The position numbers were made by a program, and so were the translations under genes. Below the pieces are notes generated by a model, which worked only from the letters and a program-made list of their open reading frames with translations, had not been told where the DNA came from and did not search any database. This document shows positions 1 to 8,052 of a stretch of DNA of 64,000 nt, one piece after another; the first letter of the stretch is position 1, and the number at the start of each line of letters is the position of its first letter. The DNA comes from Peptoniphilaceae bacterium (GTDB lineage Bacteria; Bacillota; Clostridia; Tissierellales; Peptoniphilaceae), in NCBI GenBank assembly GCA_030152565.1, contig JASLJE010000040.1, forward strand, positions 1 through 64,000. Direction: 5' to 3'.

Positions 1-590
1 ATAATCTCTCCATCCTCAGCTCCACAAACTGGTACTATGGATAGGGCTGACGCTACAAAGCCGGCTATTTTAGACATTCTACCATTCTTTATTAGATTGT
101 CCAAGTCCTCTAGAACAAATAGGGTATTCATAGACTCTATATAGGCCTCTACTTCCCTAGTTATATGGCCAAAGTCCTTGTCCAAGTCTATTAGCTCTTG
201 GATTTTTAAAGCCACCAAGGTCTCTCCTGTCATGGCTGACTTGGAGTCAAAGACATGGACCTTAAGGTCTGGATTTTCTTCCAAGGCCATCTTGGCTGCT
301 ATGATGGCATTATTGTAGGTAACTGATAGTTTGGATGATATGGTCACTACAAAAACTTCATCAGCCCCCTTCATGGCATCGTAAAAGACATTAGGCGTTG
401 GCGCTGCAGTCTTTGGTGTAGTAGATGATTTTTTCATTTGACCAAGAAATTCCCTTTGATCAATGGAGCCATCATCTATATAGTGGTCCTTTTCTATATC
501 TATGAAAAATGGTACTTGTTTAATATTCATAGTTTCTAACATTCTATCATTTAGTTCTAAGCATGAATCCGCTACGATTAATCTTTCCAT
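1..590 (-). CDS. DegV family fatty-acid-binding protein (3' part outside window)
   Basis: The minus-strand reading from the ATG at 588-590 begins MERLIVADSCLELND and continues open to the window edge, about 196 codons. It shows DegV-family features: an N-terminal VADSCLEL strand-turn, a TTPKTAAPTPNVF segment matching the family's 'T-SQPS/T' loop, VVTISSKLSVTYNNA, and VFDSKSAMTGE. DegV proteins bind a fatty acid and, in Firmicutes, the FakB members present it to the kinase FakA for phospholipid synthesis. No fakA is visible here. The start overlaps the cca stop by 13 bp, so it is probably cotranscribed as the last visible gene of glmM-cca-degV. The C-terminal third is missing because of the window edge. 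Confidence 0.85.
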   Translation of the reverse strand, partial: MERLIVADSCLELNDRMLETMNIKQVPFFIDIEKDHYIDDGSIDQREFLGQMKKSSTTPKTAAPTPNVFYDAMKGADEVFVVTISSKLSVTYNNAIIAAKMALEENPDLKVHVFDSKSAMTGETLVALKIQELIDLDKDFGHITREVEAYIESMNTLFVLEDLDNLIKNGRMSKIAGFVASALSIVPVCGAEDGEI

Positions 591-1921
591 TTATACTCTC
601 CATATTCTTTATTCACATAGGCCAAAATATCTGGCCTTTCATTTTTCAATTTACCTTCTATGACCAGGTCGGTTAAATGGTCTAAAAGTTGACCTAGAAA
701 CCTTCCCTGGCTAAAGCCTTCAGCTATAAGGTCATGGCCATTTATAGCCAACTGCCTGGTGTCAACTAAAAGGTCCTCACTAATAATTTTATCATATATG
801 GCCCTGGCCTGGCGGATGTTTTCCAGACCTTCCTGGCCTGTGCCAGCCATCATGTCAGCCTCCTGGAGGCTAAAGAGCTTTAAAGTCGTCTGTCTGCCCA
901 GGCGCCTGATGAGTTTTCTAACAGATTTTTCTGTATAGATATTGCCCCCATCCATATGCCTTTCTACTAGAAGGACCACCTGGTCTATGGTCTTTTTCCC
1001 ATATCGTAATCTGGTAAGTAGGTCTCTGGCCAAGTTTGCTGAAATTTTTTCGTGGCCGTAAAAGTGGCCCTGGCCATCCTCTCCTAGGAAAAAGCTCTCC
1101 ACCTTGCCCAGGTCATGGACCAGGCCTGCCAGCCTTAATTCCAAATCCTTGGGACAAAAATCCACCACTTGAAGGCTATGGCTAAAAAGGTCCAAGCTAT
1201 GGTGCTTGTTTCTTTGGTCAAAGTCATAGGTCTTTTCCATGCCAGGTAAAATCTTTTCCAAAAGTCCAACCTCTCTTAAGAGTAATAGTCCCTTTGAAGG
1301 CCTGGAAGAAAGAAGGATTTTACTAAACTCCTCATTTATCCTTTCCATGGATATGTAGGCCAGGCTAGAATTTTTTTTAGCTATGGCCCTTAAAAGGTCT
1401 GGGTCCAGGTCAAAGTCCAATTGACAGGAAAACCTAATGGCCCTAAGGGCCCTTAAATAGTCCTCTTCAATTCTTCTATCGGCCTGGCCAACCGCTCTTA
1501 TAAGCTTGTCTTTTAAATCTTTTTGTCCCTGAAAAGGATCCACCAGTCCTTCTGGCCCATAGGCCATGGCATTGATGGTAAAGTCCCTCCTGGACAAGTC
1601 CTCTTCTAGGTTTTTGGAAAAAACCACCTGGTCTGGCCTTCTATAGTCGCTGTAACCACTTTCTTTTCTAAAGCTGGTAAGCTCATAGTTTTTCCCATCT
1701 AACACCAGAACCATGGTCCCAAACTTCTTTCCCACTTCCAAAATCCTATAGTCTTTAAATACCTTTTTTATTTCTTCTGGTCTAGCATCTGTTGCCAGGT
1801 CATAGTCGTGAAGGTCTCTTCCTAAAAGATAATCTCTTACTGCCCCTCCAACCAGATAGGCCTGATAGCCTTCATCCTCAAGTCTTTTTACTATCAGCCT
1901 GGCCCCTCTATCAAGTTTCAT
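578..1921 (-). CDS. cca: CCA-adding enzyme / poly(A) polymerase-family tRNA nucleotidyltransferase with HD domain
   Basis: 447 aa. The N-terminal class II nucleotidyltransferase head is clear: GGAVRDYLLGR followed by HDYDLATDA (about residues 25-46), carrying the metal-binding D-x-D. RRDFTINAMAYG and the ERI..E segment of the neck follow, then an HD-type domain with LVHDLGK near residue 270. It adds or repairs the 3'-CCA of tRNA in the cytoplasm; without biochemistry, an A-adding-only enzyme cannot be excluded. The ATG overlaps the glmM stop by one base, so the two are translationally coupled, and the 3' end overlaps degV. Length and domains are normal for the family. Confidence 0.92.
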   Translation of the reverse strand: MKLDRGARLIVKRLEDEGYQAYLVGGAVRDYLLGRDLHDYDLATDARPEEIKKVFKDYRILEVGKKFGTMVLVLDGKNYELTSFRKESGYSDYRRPDQVVFSKNLEEDLSRRDFTINAMAYGPEGLVDPFQGQKDLKDKLIRAVGQADRRIEEDYLRALRAIRFSCQLDFDLDPDLLRAIAKKNSSLAYISMERINEEFSKILLSSRPSKGLLLLREVGLLEKILPGMEKTYDFDQRNKHHSLDLFSHSLQVVDFCPKDLELRLAGLVHDLGKVESFFLGEDGQGHFYGHEKISANLARDLLTRLRYGKKTIDQVVLLVERHMDGGNIYTEKSVRKLIRRLGRQTTLKLFSLQEADMMAGTGQEGLENIRQARAIYDKIISEDLLVDTRQLAINGHDLIAEGFSQGRFLGQLLDHLTDLVIEGKLKNERPDILAYVNKEYGEYKWKD

Positions 1922-3267
1922 TAGGCTTCATAACCCTTTTCTTTAATCACATCTATTACTTGATGGGCTAGCCTATCACACTCTTCATGACTTTCAGCCT
2001 CTACCATAACCCTGATTTTAGGTTCTGTTCCCGACTTTCTAAAGAGGATCCTGCCATTGTCTCCCAAGGCCTTTTCCACCTTTTCTACCTCAGCCAAAAC
2101 ATCCTTGTCTTCTAGGACCTGGTCCTTGTCCTTAACCACTATGTTTATTAGGCTTTGTGGATAAATCTTAAGCCCATTTTTCAACATGGATAAAGGTAGC
2201 TTACTTTCTATCATGGCTTCCATGATTTTTAAAGAAGTTAAAACCCCATCTCCTGTTGTAGCATACTTGGATATGATAATGTGGCCTGACTGTTCTCCCC
2301 CTATGGAGTAGTCATTTTTTTGGATCTCTTCTGACACATACTTGTCTCCAACATTGGTAACCACATAATTTATATTTTCCTTGTCCAAGGCCTTGTAAAG
2401 ACCAATATTACTCATAACTGTAGTTACAACTGTATCGTCTACCAAGGCTTCCTGGTCCTTTAGGTACTTGCCCAAGATATAGATAATAGCATCCCCATCT
2501 ATAAGGTTTCCCTTTTCATCTACACAAAGACACCTGTCAGCATCTCCGTCATAGGCAAAGCCCACGTCATAGTTCCCATCCTTCATAAGCTCTTGAAGCT
2601 TGTCTATATGGGTAGACCCACAGTCCCTATTAATATTAAAGCCATCAGGCCTATTATTTATAACATCCACATCAGCCCCTAAAATATCATAGACATTCTT
2701 GGCTATGGAAAAGGCAGATCCATTTGATGTATCCAAAAGAACCCTATAGCCTTTAAATGAAGATCTTACCACTGTAGATAGGTAGCCTATATACCTATTT
2801 CTTCCAACTATATAATCAACTGTCCTTCCTATGTGTTCACTTATGGCTAGGGGAAGACTATCTTCCTTCTCATCTATATAGTCTTCTATCTTAAGAAGAA
2901 CCTCTTCCTCCATCTTATGGCCCTGGCCATTGATTAATTTTATTCCATTGTCATAGTAGGGATTATGGCTGGCAGAAATCATTATTCCACAGTCAAAATC
3001 CTCAGTCCTTACTATATATGAAACGCTAGGCGTCGTCGTAACATGTAGTAGGTAGGCATCTGAGCCGCTGGCAGTAATACCAGCTGAAAGAGCACTTTCA
3101 AACATATAACTTGACCTTCTAGTGTCCTTTCCGATTACGATTTTGGCTTCCTTTTCCAGCCTAGTCCCGTAATACCAGCCTAAAAATCTACCGATCTTAT
3201 ATGCGTGATCGACCCTTAAGTCCTTATTTGCTTCACCTCTAAATCCATCTGTTCCAAAATATTTCAT
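1921..3267 (-). CDS. glmM: phosphoglucosamine mutase
   Basis: 448 aa, normal length. Begins MKYFGTDGFRGEAN, the family N-terminus. The catalytic serine lies in ISASHNP (Ser100), the Mg-binding loop is DGDADR (about 240-245), the sugar-binding loop is GGEQSGHI, and the phosphate-binding loop is RKSGTEPKIRV near the C-terminus. It converts glucosamine-6-phosphate to glucosamine-1-phosphate for UDP-GlcNAc and peptidoglycan synthesis. It is the first gene of the glmM-cca-degV unit and is divergent from the wall-protein gene at 3531, with about 260 bp between them. The ATG at 3265-3267 is preceded by AAGGAG. Confidence 0.95.
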   Translation of the reverse strand: MKYFGTDGFRGEANKDLRVDHAYKIGRFLGWYYGTRLEKEAKIVIGKDTRRSSYMFESALSAGITASGSDAYLLHVTTTPSVSYIVRTEDFDCGIMISASHNPYYDNGIKLINGQGHKMEEEVLLKIEDYIDEKEDSLPLAISEHIGRTVDYIVGRNRYIGYLSTVVRSSFKGYRVLLDTSNGSAFSIAKNVYDILGADVDVINNRPDGFNINRDCGSTHIDKLQELMKDGNYDVGFAYDGDADRCLCVDEKGNLIDGDAIIYILGKYLKDQEALVDDTVVTTVMSNIGLYKALDKENINYVVTNVGDKYVSEEIQKNDYSIGGEQSGHIIISKYATTGDGVLTSLKIMEAMIESKLPLSMLKNGLKIYPQSLINIVVKDKDQVLEDKDVLAEVEKVEKALGDNGRILFRKSGTEPKIRVMVEAESHEECDRLAHQVIDVIKEKGYEA

Positions 3268-3364
3268 ATTCTACTCCTTAAAGCATTTAATAATATCTAT
3301 TATACAACAAATGACAAGCTATACCAACATTGGAAAATGCTAACTTTCAAGCTTTAGATGATTT

Positions 3365-3381
3365 TGTTACCATTTTGTAAC
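3365..3381 (+). promoter_or_regulatory. WalR-type box upstream of DUF348-G5 gene
   Basis: TGTTAC at 3365-3370 and TGTAAC at 3376-3381 with exactly five bases between match TGTWAH-N5-TGTWAH, the published Bacillus/Staphylococcus WalR (YycF) recognition pattern. The site lies 98 bp upstream of the likely -35 (3479), which is far for direct activation. Binding is inferred; walRK is not in the window. Confidence 0.55.
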
Positions 3382-3478
3382 AGATGGTTCAAACCAGGCC
3401 TAGACCTTGATTTTACTAGCTTTCAGACCTTTTAAATGTACCTTGTGTAAAAATAGTCATTTTTGCCCCCTCTTTTAT

Positions 3479-3507
3479 TTGACTAATAGCCACAATTAAA
3501 TTATTAT
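3479..3507 (+). promoter_or_regulatory. promoter of DUF348-G5 gene
   Basis: TTGACT (3479-3484), 17-bp spacer, TATTAT (3502-3507), followed within 20 bp by the AGGAGG ribosome site. The paralogous gene at 5038 has the same TTTATT(T)GACTAA -35 context, so the promoter was duplicated with the gene. Confidence 0.7.
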
Positions 3508-3530
3508 AACTAGCATTGCGAGGAGGAGTT

Positions 3531-4835
3531 ATGAAAATTAATTCGTTTAAAAAGACTATGGCCTCTGTGCTAGCCATAGCCCTAATCAGTCTTTCACTAG
3601 GAAGAGTAGGATACGCACAAAAACCGAAAGAAGTAAGCTTAAAAATAAACAATGAAAATATAAATCTAGAAAGCAAGGCAAAAAATGTAGAAGGCCTGTT
3701 GGAAGATATTAACTATTCCCTAGACAAGGACTATCTAATCAACTACGATCTGGACCACAAGTTGGAAGACGATATGAAAATAGAGATTTCAACTATGAAG
3801 AACCTGGAAATCAACCATGCCAACAATCTTATAAAAACCAAATCTTATAAGAACACAGTGGCAGAAGTATTGGAAGAAAATAATATTGAACTTGGAAATG
3901 ACGACAAGGTATATCCTGGTTTAGATTCAACAGTAGAAGACAATGACATGATCAAGATAGATGTCATCGAATACAAGGACTACAAACAAGAAAAGAAAAT
4001 TAAATTTAAGACTGTAAAAAAATATGACTTTGACCTGGACTATGGCAGGGAAGAAATAAAAGTTGAAGGCAAGGACGGCCTAAAGGAACTATCCTTTAGA
4101 AAGACCTTTAAAAACGGAGAACTTGTTTCTGACAGCCAGGTAAATGAAAAAATTTTAGAAAAGAAGATAGATCAAGTAGTTAGGGTGGGCAGCAAGGAAG
4201 TTGTTCAAAAGACTACAGACTTTAAAACTATAAGTAAGAAAAACAATCAAATGTTTAGAGACCAAGAAAAGACTGTACAAGAAGGTCAAGTAGGCATAGA
4301 AGAATTAGTCTATGAAAACAAGAATGGCAAGAGAGTTCTTAAGTCTGAAAAGACTGTACAAGAAGTAAAAAACAAGATTGTAGAAAAAGGAACCAAGAAG
4401 AGGGTATCCATACCTAATGGACCTACTACCCACCTACCAAGTGGAGCAGGTAGCTTTAAGTCCTATATGGACTACAGGGCTATAACCAGTAGAACTAGTC
4501 CACAATGGGCCCTACAATACAATGGTTCAACCTATACAGGAAACTATGGAGTTAGAATGCTAGGCAATAGATATGTGGTAGCCATGTCATCCAAGTACGG
4601 CTTTGTTGGAGACAAGGTAGACATCTATCTAGCCAATGGTAATACTCTTAAGGTAGTCATAGGAGATATTAAAAAATCCTTTGAAGTGGATTCCTACGGA
4701 AGACATCCTGATGGATCAGTAGTTGAATTTATCGTTGATAGTTCAGCCATACCTTCCATAGCCAGAACCTATGGATCCTTTGGTGCCGTATCTGAATTTA
4801 GCGGTCCTGTAACAAAAATTACACCAGTTAAGTAG
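3531..4835 (+). CDS. secreted DUF348-DUF348-G5-G5 wall protein with unidentified C-terminal domain
   Basis: 434 aa from the ATG at 3531, chosen because AGGAGG sits just upstream; a longer TTG-started reading from 3516 would begin before the ribosome site. A Lys-rich signal peptide ends near GYAQ (about residue 30). Two DUF348 (YabE N-terminal) modules follow (about 32-75 and 85-135), then two G5 modules (about 140-222 and 228-292), whose GxEGLxE/KNGE signatures are visible. The last 130 residues (DYRAITSRTSPQWALQ... VVEFIVDSSA) form a compact domain that is not the three-aspartate 3D domain of its neighbour. Probably an extracellular wall-associated protein or hydrolase; catalytic residues could not be assigned. 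It is paralogous to the next gene over the signal peptide, DUF348s and G5, then diverges completely. Confidence 0.85.
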   Translation: MKINSFKKTMASVLAIALISLSLGRVGYAQKPKEVSLKINNENINLESKAKNVEGLLEDINYSLDKDYLINYDLDHKLEDDMKIEISTMKNLEINHANNLIKTKSYKNTVAEVLEENNIELGNDDKVYPGLDSTVEDNDMIKIDVIEYKDYKQEKKIKFKTVKKYDFDLDYGREEIKVEGKDGLKELSFRKTFKNGELVSDSQVNEKILEKKIDQVVRVGSKEVVQKTTDFKTISKKNNQMFRDQEKTVQEGQVGIEELVYENKNGKRVLKSEKTVQEVKNKIVEKGTKKRVSIPNGPTTHLPSGAGSFKSYMDYRAITSRTSPQWALQYNGSTYTGNYGVRMLGNRYVVAMSSKYGFVGDKVDIYLANGNTLKVVIGDIKKSFEVDSYGRHPDGSVVEFIVDSSAIPSIARTYGSFGAVSEFSGPVTKITPVK

Positions 4836-4838
4836 AAT

Positions 4839-4898
4839 TGTTACCTTTTAGTAAACACTATTACATTTAGTTAATAACATTTGTAACTAATCTGTAAC
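4839..4898 (+). promoter_or_regulatory. tandem WalR-type boxes upstream of 3D-domain gene
   Basis: TGTAAC-N5-TGTAAC (4882-4898) is a perfect match to the WalR pattern. TGTTAC-N5-AGTAAA (4839-4855) has one mismatch. A weaker reversed copy (ATTACA at 4860) lies between at about two-helical-turn spacing. They precede an 18-bp block (4901-4918) identical to 3407-3424 upstream of the paralogous gene. Confidence 0.55.
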
Positions 4899-4954
4899 CA
4901 TTGATTTTACTAGCTTTCCTGGATTTGACGAAAAAGATAAATAAGATTTTAACG

Positions 4955-4982
4955 AAAAAAGCTCAATTTGGGAGCTTTTTTT
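4955..4982 (+). terminator. Rho-independent terminator
   Basis: AAAAAAGCTC, loop AATTTGG, GAGCTTTTTT followed by T residues. It ends the transcript from 3531 and lies between the WalR-type boxes and the proximal promoter of the 5038 gene. Confidence 0.8.
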
Positions 4983-4983
4983 A

Positions 4984-5012
4984 TTGACTAAGAAGGCTGG
5001 CTAAACTAAGAT
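4984..5012 (+). promoter_or_regulatory. promoter of 3D-domain protein gene
   Basis: TTGACT (4984-4989), 17-bp spacer, TAAGAT (5007-5012); the AAGGAGG ribosome site follows at 5027-5033, implying a very short leader. Confidence 0.7.
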
Positions 5013-5037
5013 ATAGACATTGATTTAAGGAGGAAAC

Positions 5038-6066
5038 ATGAAAAATCATTCAAAATTAAAATCCATAGTTTCTATGGTACTAGTTGCAATACTAGGTTTA
5101 TCATTTAGTAGTATTGGATACGCACAAAAACCGAAAGAGATCAAACTAACAATAAATAAAGAAAATATTAACTTGCAAACTAAGGCTAAAACAGTAAACG
5201 AAGTATTAGAAGACATGAACTATGACTTTATAGAAGGTTCTAGAATAAATCATTCCTTGGATTCCCAAGTTGAAGACGATATGAAAATAGAAATTGAAAC
5301 CACTAAGGACATAACCATTAACCACGGCAATAACATAGTAAAGACTAAGACCTTTGCCTCTAATGTAAAAGAAGTCCTTGAAGAAGAAGACATAGTGGTT
5401 GGTAAGAATGACAAGCTTTCCCCATCAATAGATGCAGAAATCCAAGATGGAGATACAATAAAGATTGACATCTTTAAGTTCAAAAATTATACCAAGGAAA
5501 AAACCTTGGACTTTAAAACTATAAATGAAGATTCAAATAGCCTTTACAAGGGCGAAACTAAGATAAAGCAAGAAGGACAAGAAGGTCTAAAGACCTTTAC
5601 CTATAAGAAGACCTTCAAGAACGGAGAATTAATTTCCGACGAACTAGTAAAAGAAAAAGTTACAAAGAAACCAGTTAATAAGATTATCTTAAATGGTACA
5701 AAAGAAAAGCCAAAACCAGTTGTTAAGGCTCCTAGTCAAGGACCTGCCATAAACAACTCATCCAGTTTTGACGGAGCCAGCAGAGGCGTTATGATGATGA
5801 ATGCAACTGCCTATACTCCAGATCCAGCTGAGAATGGTGGCTATAGTGGTACTGCCCTAGGAACTCCTCTAAGAAGGGGTGTAGTAGCAGTAGACCCAAG
5901 TGTTATACCATTGGGAACTAGACTTTATATAGAAGGCTATGGCTATGCCAGAGCTGAAGATACCGGTGGAGCTATCAGGGGTAATAAAATAGACCTTTTA
6001 TTTATGACCAGGTCTGAAGCCTATAGCTTTGGTAGAAGAACAGTAAAAGTTCATATTTTAGGCTAA
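5038..6066 (+). CDS. secreted DUF348-G5-3D domain protein (YabE/YocH-like wall lytic enzyme)
   Basis: 342 aa. Signal peptide to about residue 29 (SIGYAQ), two DUF348 modules (about 34-140), one G5 module (about 146-222), a Pro/Ser linker, and a 3D domain (about 253-341). The domain's three aspartates are visible: Asp286 in VDPSVIP, Asp308 in AEDTGG and Asp319 in KIDLLF. 3D domains have an MltA-like double-psi barrel and are linked to peptidoglycan glycan-strand cleavage; in Bacillus, yocH of this class is a known WalR target. AAGGAGG precedes the ATG. Compared with its upstream paralogue it has one G5 fewer and a different C-terminus, so the pair share an anchor and differ in the effector. 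Confidence 0.9.
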   Translation: MKNHSKLKSIVSMVLVAILGLSFSSIGYAQKPKEIKLTINKENINLQTKAKTVNEVLEDMNYDFIEGSRINHSLDSQVEDDMKIEIETTKDITINHGNNIVKTKTFASNVKEVLEEEDIVVGKNDKLSPSIDAEIQDGDTIKIDIFKFKNYTKEKTLDFKTINEDSNSLYKGETKIKQEGQEGLKTFTYKKTFKNGELISDELVKEKVTKKPVNKIILNGTKEKPKPVVKAPSQGPAINNSSSFDGASRGVMMMNATAYTPDPAENGGYSGTALGTPLRRGVVAVDPSVIPLGTRLYIEGYGYARAEDTGGAIRGNKIDLLFMTRSEAYSFGRRTVKVHILG

Positions 6067-6069
6067 GAA

Positions 6070-6096
6070 ATAGGGGTGTTACCACCCCTATATTTT
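6070..6096. terminator. shared convergent terminator
   Basis: TAGGGGTG (6071-6078), loop TTAC, CACCCCTA (6083-6090), then TATTTTTA on the plus strand. It sits between the 3D gene and the rsmI stop and can serve both directions. Confidence 0.75.
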
Positions 6097-6897
6097 TATG
6101 CTTATTTCGTAAACATAATTCTTATTTAATTTATACTGGCTGGAAACCAACTTAACAGCTTCCTTCTTTCTCATGCCCGATTCAACCAAGGACCTTAACT
6201 TTTCATAGATTTCTTCATCTGTAAGGCCTTCATCCCTAGTATAGGCATCTAGCACTATGACAAACTCTCCCTTTTTCATCAGGTCAACCTGGTCGTAGTC
6301 TTCTACCTTGAACCTGACTACTTCCTCATACATTTTAGATATTTCCCTAATACAGGCAACCTCTCTATCAGGACAGACAAGTTTCAAGTCTGCCATCAGC
6401 TTGTCTAACTTATGGGGAGCCTCATAGAGAATCAAGGTCTCTTCTTCATTTTTAATCATTTCCAAATAATCAGTCCTGGCCTTCCCCTTAACAGGTAGAA
6501 AACCCAGGTATTTGAACCTTAAATTAGAAAAACCAGATAGGACTAGGGCAGTTACCATGGCAGAAGGCCCTGGTAGGACCGTATAGGGCTCTTTTTCCCT
6601 TATACATACCTTTACTACCTCATGGCCTGGATCTGAGATTCCTGGCATTCCTGCATCGGATACTATGGCTATGTCCTGGCCCATCCTACTTAGGTTGACC
6701 AATTCCAAGGCCTTTTCCTTCTCATTATGTTGGTGGTAGGAAATTAATTTCTTATCACCTATCTCATAATTATTAAGAAGTATCCTGGTATGCCTAGTAT
6801 CTTCACAGGCAATAATATCAACTTTTTTTAATACATTTAAAGATCTAATGGTTATATCTTCCAAATTCCCTATGGGTGTTGGTACCAAATATATCAT
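6088..6897 (-). CDS. rsmI: 16S rRNA (cytidine-1402-2'-O)-methyltransferase
   Basis: 269 aa from the ATG at 6895-6897, preceded by AAGGGGAG; an in-frame ATG seven codons upstream has no ribosome site. MIYLVPTPIGNLEDIT.R is the RsmI N-terminus, followed by CEDTRHTRILL, SDAGMPGISDPG and LPGPSAMVTALVLSG, all of the SAM-dependent tetrapyrrole-methylase fold. It methylates the 2'-OH of C1402 in 16S rRNA, tuning decoding fidelity. It is separated from the upstream ferredoxin by a terminator. Confidence 0.94.
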   Translation of the reverse strand: MIYLVPTPIGNLEDITIRSLNVLKKVDIIACEDTRHTRILLNNYEIGDKKLISYHQHNEKEKALELVNLSRMGQDIAIVSDAGMPGISDPGHEVVKVCIREKEPYTVLPGPSAMVTALVLSGFSNLRFKYLGFLPVKGKARTDYLEMIKNEEETLILYEAPHKLDKLMADLKLVCPDREVACIREISKMYEEVVRFKVEDYDQVDLMKKGEFVIVLDAYTRDEGLTDEEIYEKLRSLVESGMRKKEAVKLVSSQYKLNKNYVYEISIKI

Positions 6898-6914
6898 AAA
6901 TTCTCCCCTTTTAT

Positions 6915-6945
6915 ACAAAAAAATAAGAGTCAGTTGACTCTTATT
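6915..6945 (-). terminator. terminator after ferredoxin
   Basis: AATAAGAGTC, loop, GACTCTTATT (6922-6945), followed on the minus strand by a run of seven T. It separates the ferredoxin from rsmI. Confidence 0.8.
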
Positions 6946-6962
6946 ATATGTACAATTTTTTA

Positions 6963-7130
6963 TTATTCAGCTTCAATAGCGCCTGTTGGACAAACTCCAG
7001 CACATGTTCCACAGTCAATACAAGCGTCAGCATCTATTGTATAGATATCTCCTTCTGAGATTGCGTCAACTGGACATTCATTAATACAAGTACCACAAGC
7101 GATACAGCTATCATTAATTACGTATGCCAT
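6963..7130 (-). CDS. clostridial-type 2[4Fe-4S] ferredoxin
   Basis: A 55-aa gene on the minus strand, MAYVINDSCIACGTCINE... to ...GAIEAE. It has two C-x2-C-x2-C-x3-C-P cluster motifs (CIACGTCINECP and CIDCGTCAGVCP), the complete ligand set for two [4Fe-4S] clusters. It is a small cytoplasmic electron carrier as used by pyruvate:ferredoxin oxidoreductase and hydrogenases in anaerobes. AGGAGGGT precedes the ATG. It appears monocistronic, ended by the hairpin at 6922-6945. Its codons are more like those of highly expressed genes than its neighbours'. Confidence 0.95.
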   Translation of the reverse strand: MAYVINDSCIACGTCINECPVDAISEGDIYTIDADACIDCGTCAGVCPTGAIEAE

Positions 7131-7207
7131 AATTACCCTCCTTCTTAATTTTATATGTATATTATAACATAATATTTAATTTCTTCAAATTTATAGGCAA
7201 AATATAG

Positions 7208-7233
7208 TTAGTCTAGACTTAAGTCTAGACCTT
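7208..7233 (-). repeat. 20-bp nested palindrome after ricT (possible terminator)
   Basis: 7211-7230 reads GTCTAGAC-TTAA-GTCTAGAC: a perfect palindrome made of two copies of an 8-bp palindrome. It follows the ricT stop, but the downstream T-tract is weak (TAACTATATTTTG), so a terminator role is plausible, not certain. Confidence 0.5.
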
Positions 7234-7236
7234 CTA

Positions 7237-8052
7237 CTATTTTTTCATAGGTTTTAAGTCTTCTACCACATAGTCCCTAATGTCCTCTGTGTCATCCTCT
7301 AAAAGAACCTTGACCCTAACCTTTTTTTCTAAGATCTTTTGCTCTAGGACAACCCCTCTTCCATCGGGCGTTATCACACTCTTACCCACATTAGGTAAAA
7401 GTCTGGCATGTTCCTTATAGGTCTCTTCTTCATACTTTAAACAGCACATAAGTCTACCGCAAACCCCAGATATTTTACTTGGGTTTAAAGATAGTCCTTG
7501 GTCCTTGGCCATCTTGATTGAAACTGGTTCAAATTCAGATAGGCACCTGCTACAACAGCACTGTTGGCCACATTGGCCCAGGCAATTTAAGAGCTTAGCA
7601 TGGTCTCTTACACCCACCTGTCTAAGTTCTATCCTGGTCCTAAAAATTTGAGCCAGGTCCTTAACCAGGTCCCTAAAGTCTACCCTGCCTTCAGCTATAA
7701 AGTAGAATATAAGCTTTTGACCATCAAAGGTATACTCACTGTCTACCAACTTCATGTCCATCTTGTGTTCTTTTATCTTTATATTACAAATGTCTATGGC
7801 ATCCTTGGCCTTGTCCATATTATCTTCATGTATCCTCTTATCCAGCTCATCTGCCAGCCTGATAATAGGTTTTAAAGGTGAGGCCAAGTCATCCTCATCT
7901 ATCTTTCTATTTTTTATAACTATGGTTCCAAATTCAATTCCTCTGATGGTTTCAACTATGACCTTATCGTCCAGGTCAAACTCCATATTATTGGGATCAA
8001 AATAATAAATTTTTCCCACAGGCTTGAATCTTACACCTACAATTTCTACCAT
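7237..8052 (-). CDS. ricT: PSP1-domain protein RicT (YaaT)
   Basis: 271 aa. The PSP1 core is obvious: VGVRF, RGIEFGTI, the cysteine-rich CLGQCGQQCCCSRCL block (about 160-174), and ISGVCGRLMCCLKYEEETY. In Bacillus, RicT/YaaT with RicA and RicF forms the [4Fe-4S]-containing Y-complex that assists RNase Y-dependent RNA maturation; ricA and ricF are not in the window. The gene order tmk-darA-holB-ricT is the classic Firmicutes cluster. The ATG overlaps the holB stop by one base. Confidence 0.92.
   Translation of the reverse strand: MVEIVGVRFKPVGKIYYFDPNNMEFDLDDKVIVETIRGIEFGTIVIKNRKIDEDDLASPLKPIIRLADELDKRIHEDNMDKAKDAIDICNIKIKEHKMDMKLVDSEYTFDGQKLIFYFIAEGRVDFRDLVKDLAQIFRTRIELRQVGVRDHAKLLNCLGQCGQQCCCSRCLSEFEPVSIKMAKDQGLSLNPSKISGVCGRLMCCLKYEEETYKEHARLLPNVGKSVITPDGRGVVLEQKILEKKVRVKVLLEDDTEDIRDYVVEDLKPMKK

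Noticed and set aside
3416..3676. Minus-strand 86-codon open frame over the start of the DUF348-G5 gene
   Set aside because: It lies antisense to a strongly supported gene and its promoter, has no family features or ribosome site, and reads as a shadow frame.
4955..4982. Possible riboswitch expression platform before the 3D gene
   Set aside because: c-di-AMP riboswitches often precede such genes, but no conserved aptamer was found and a promoter follows the hairpin directly; a simple terminator explains it.
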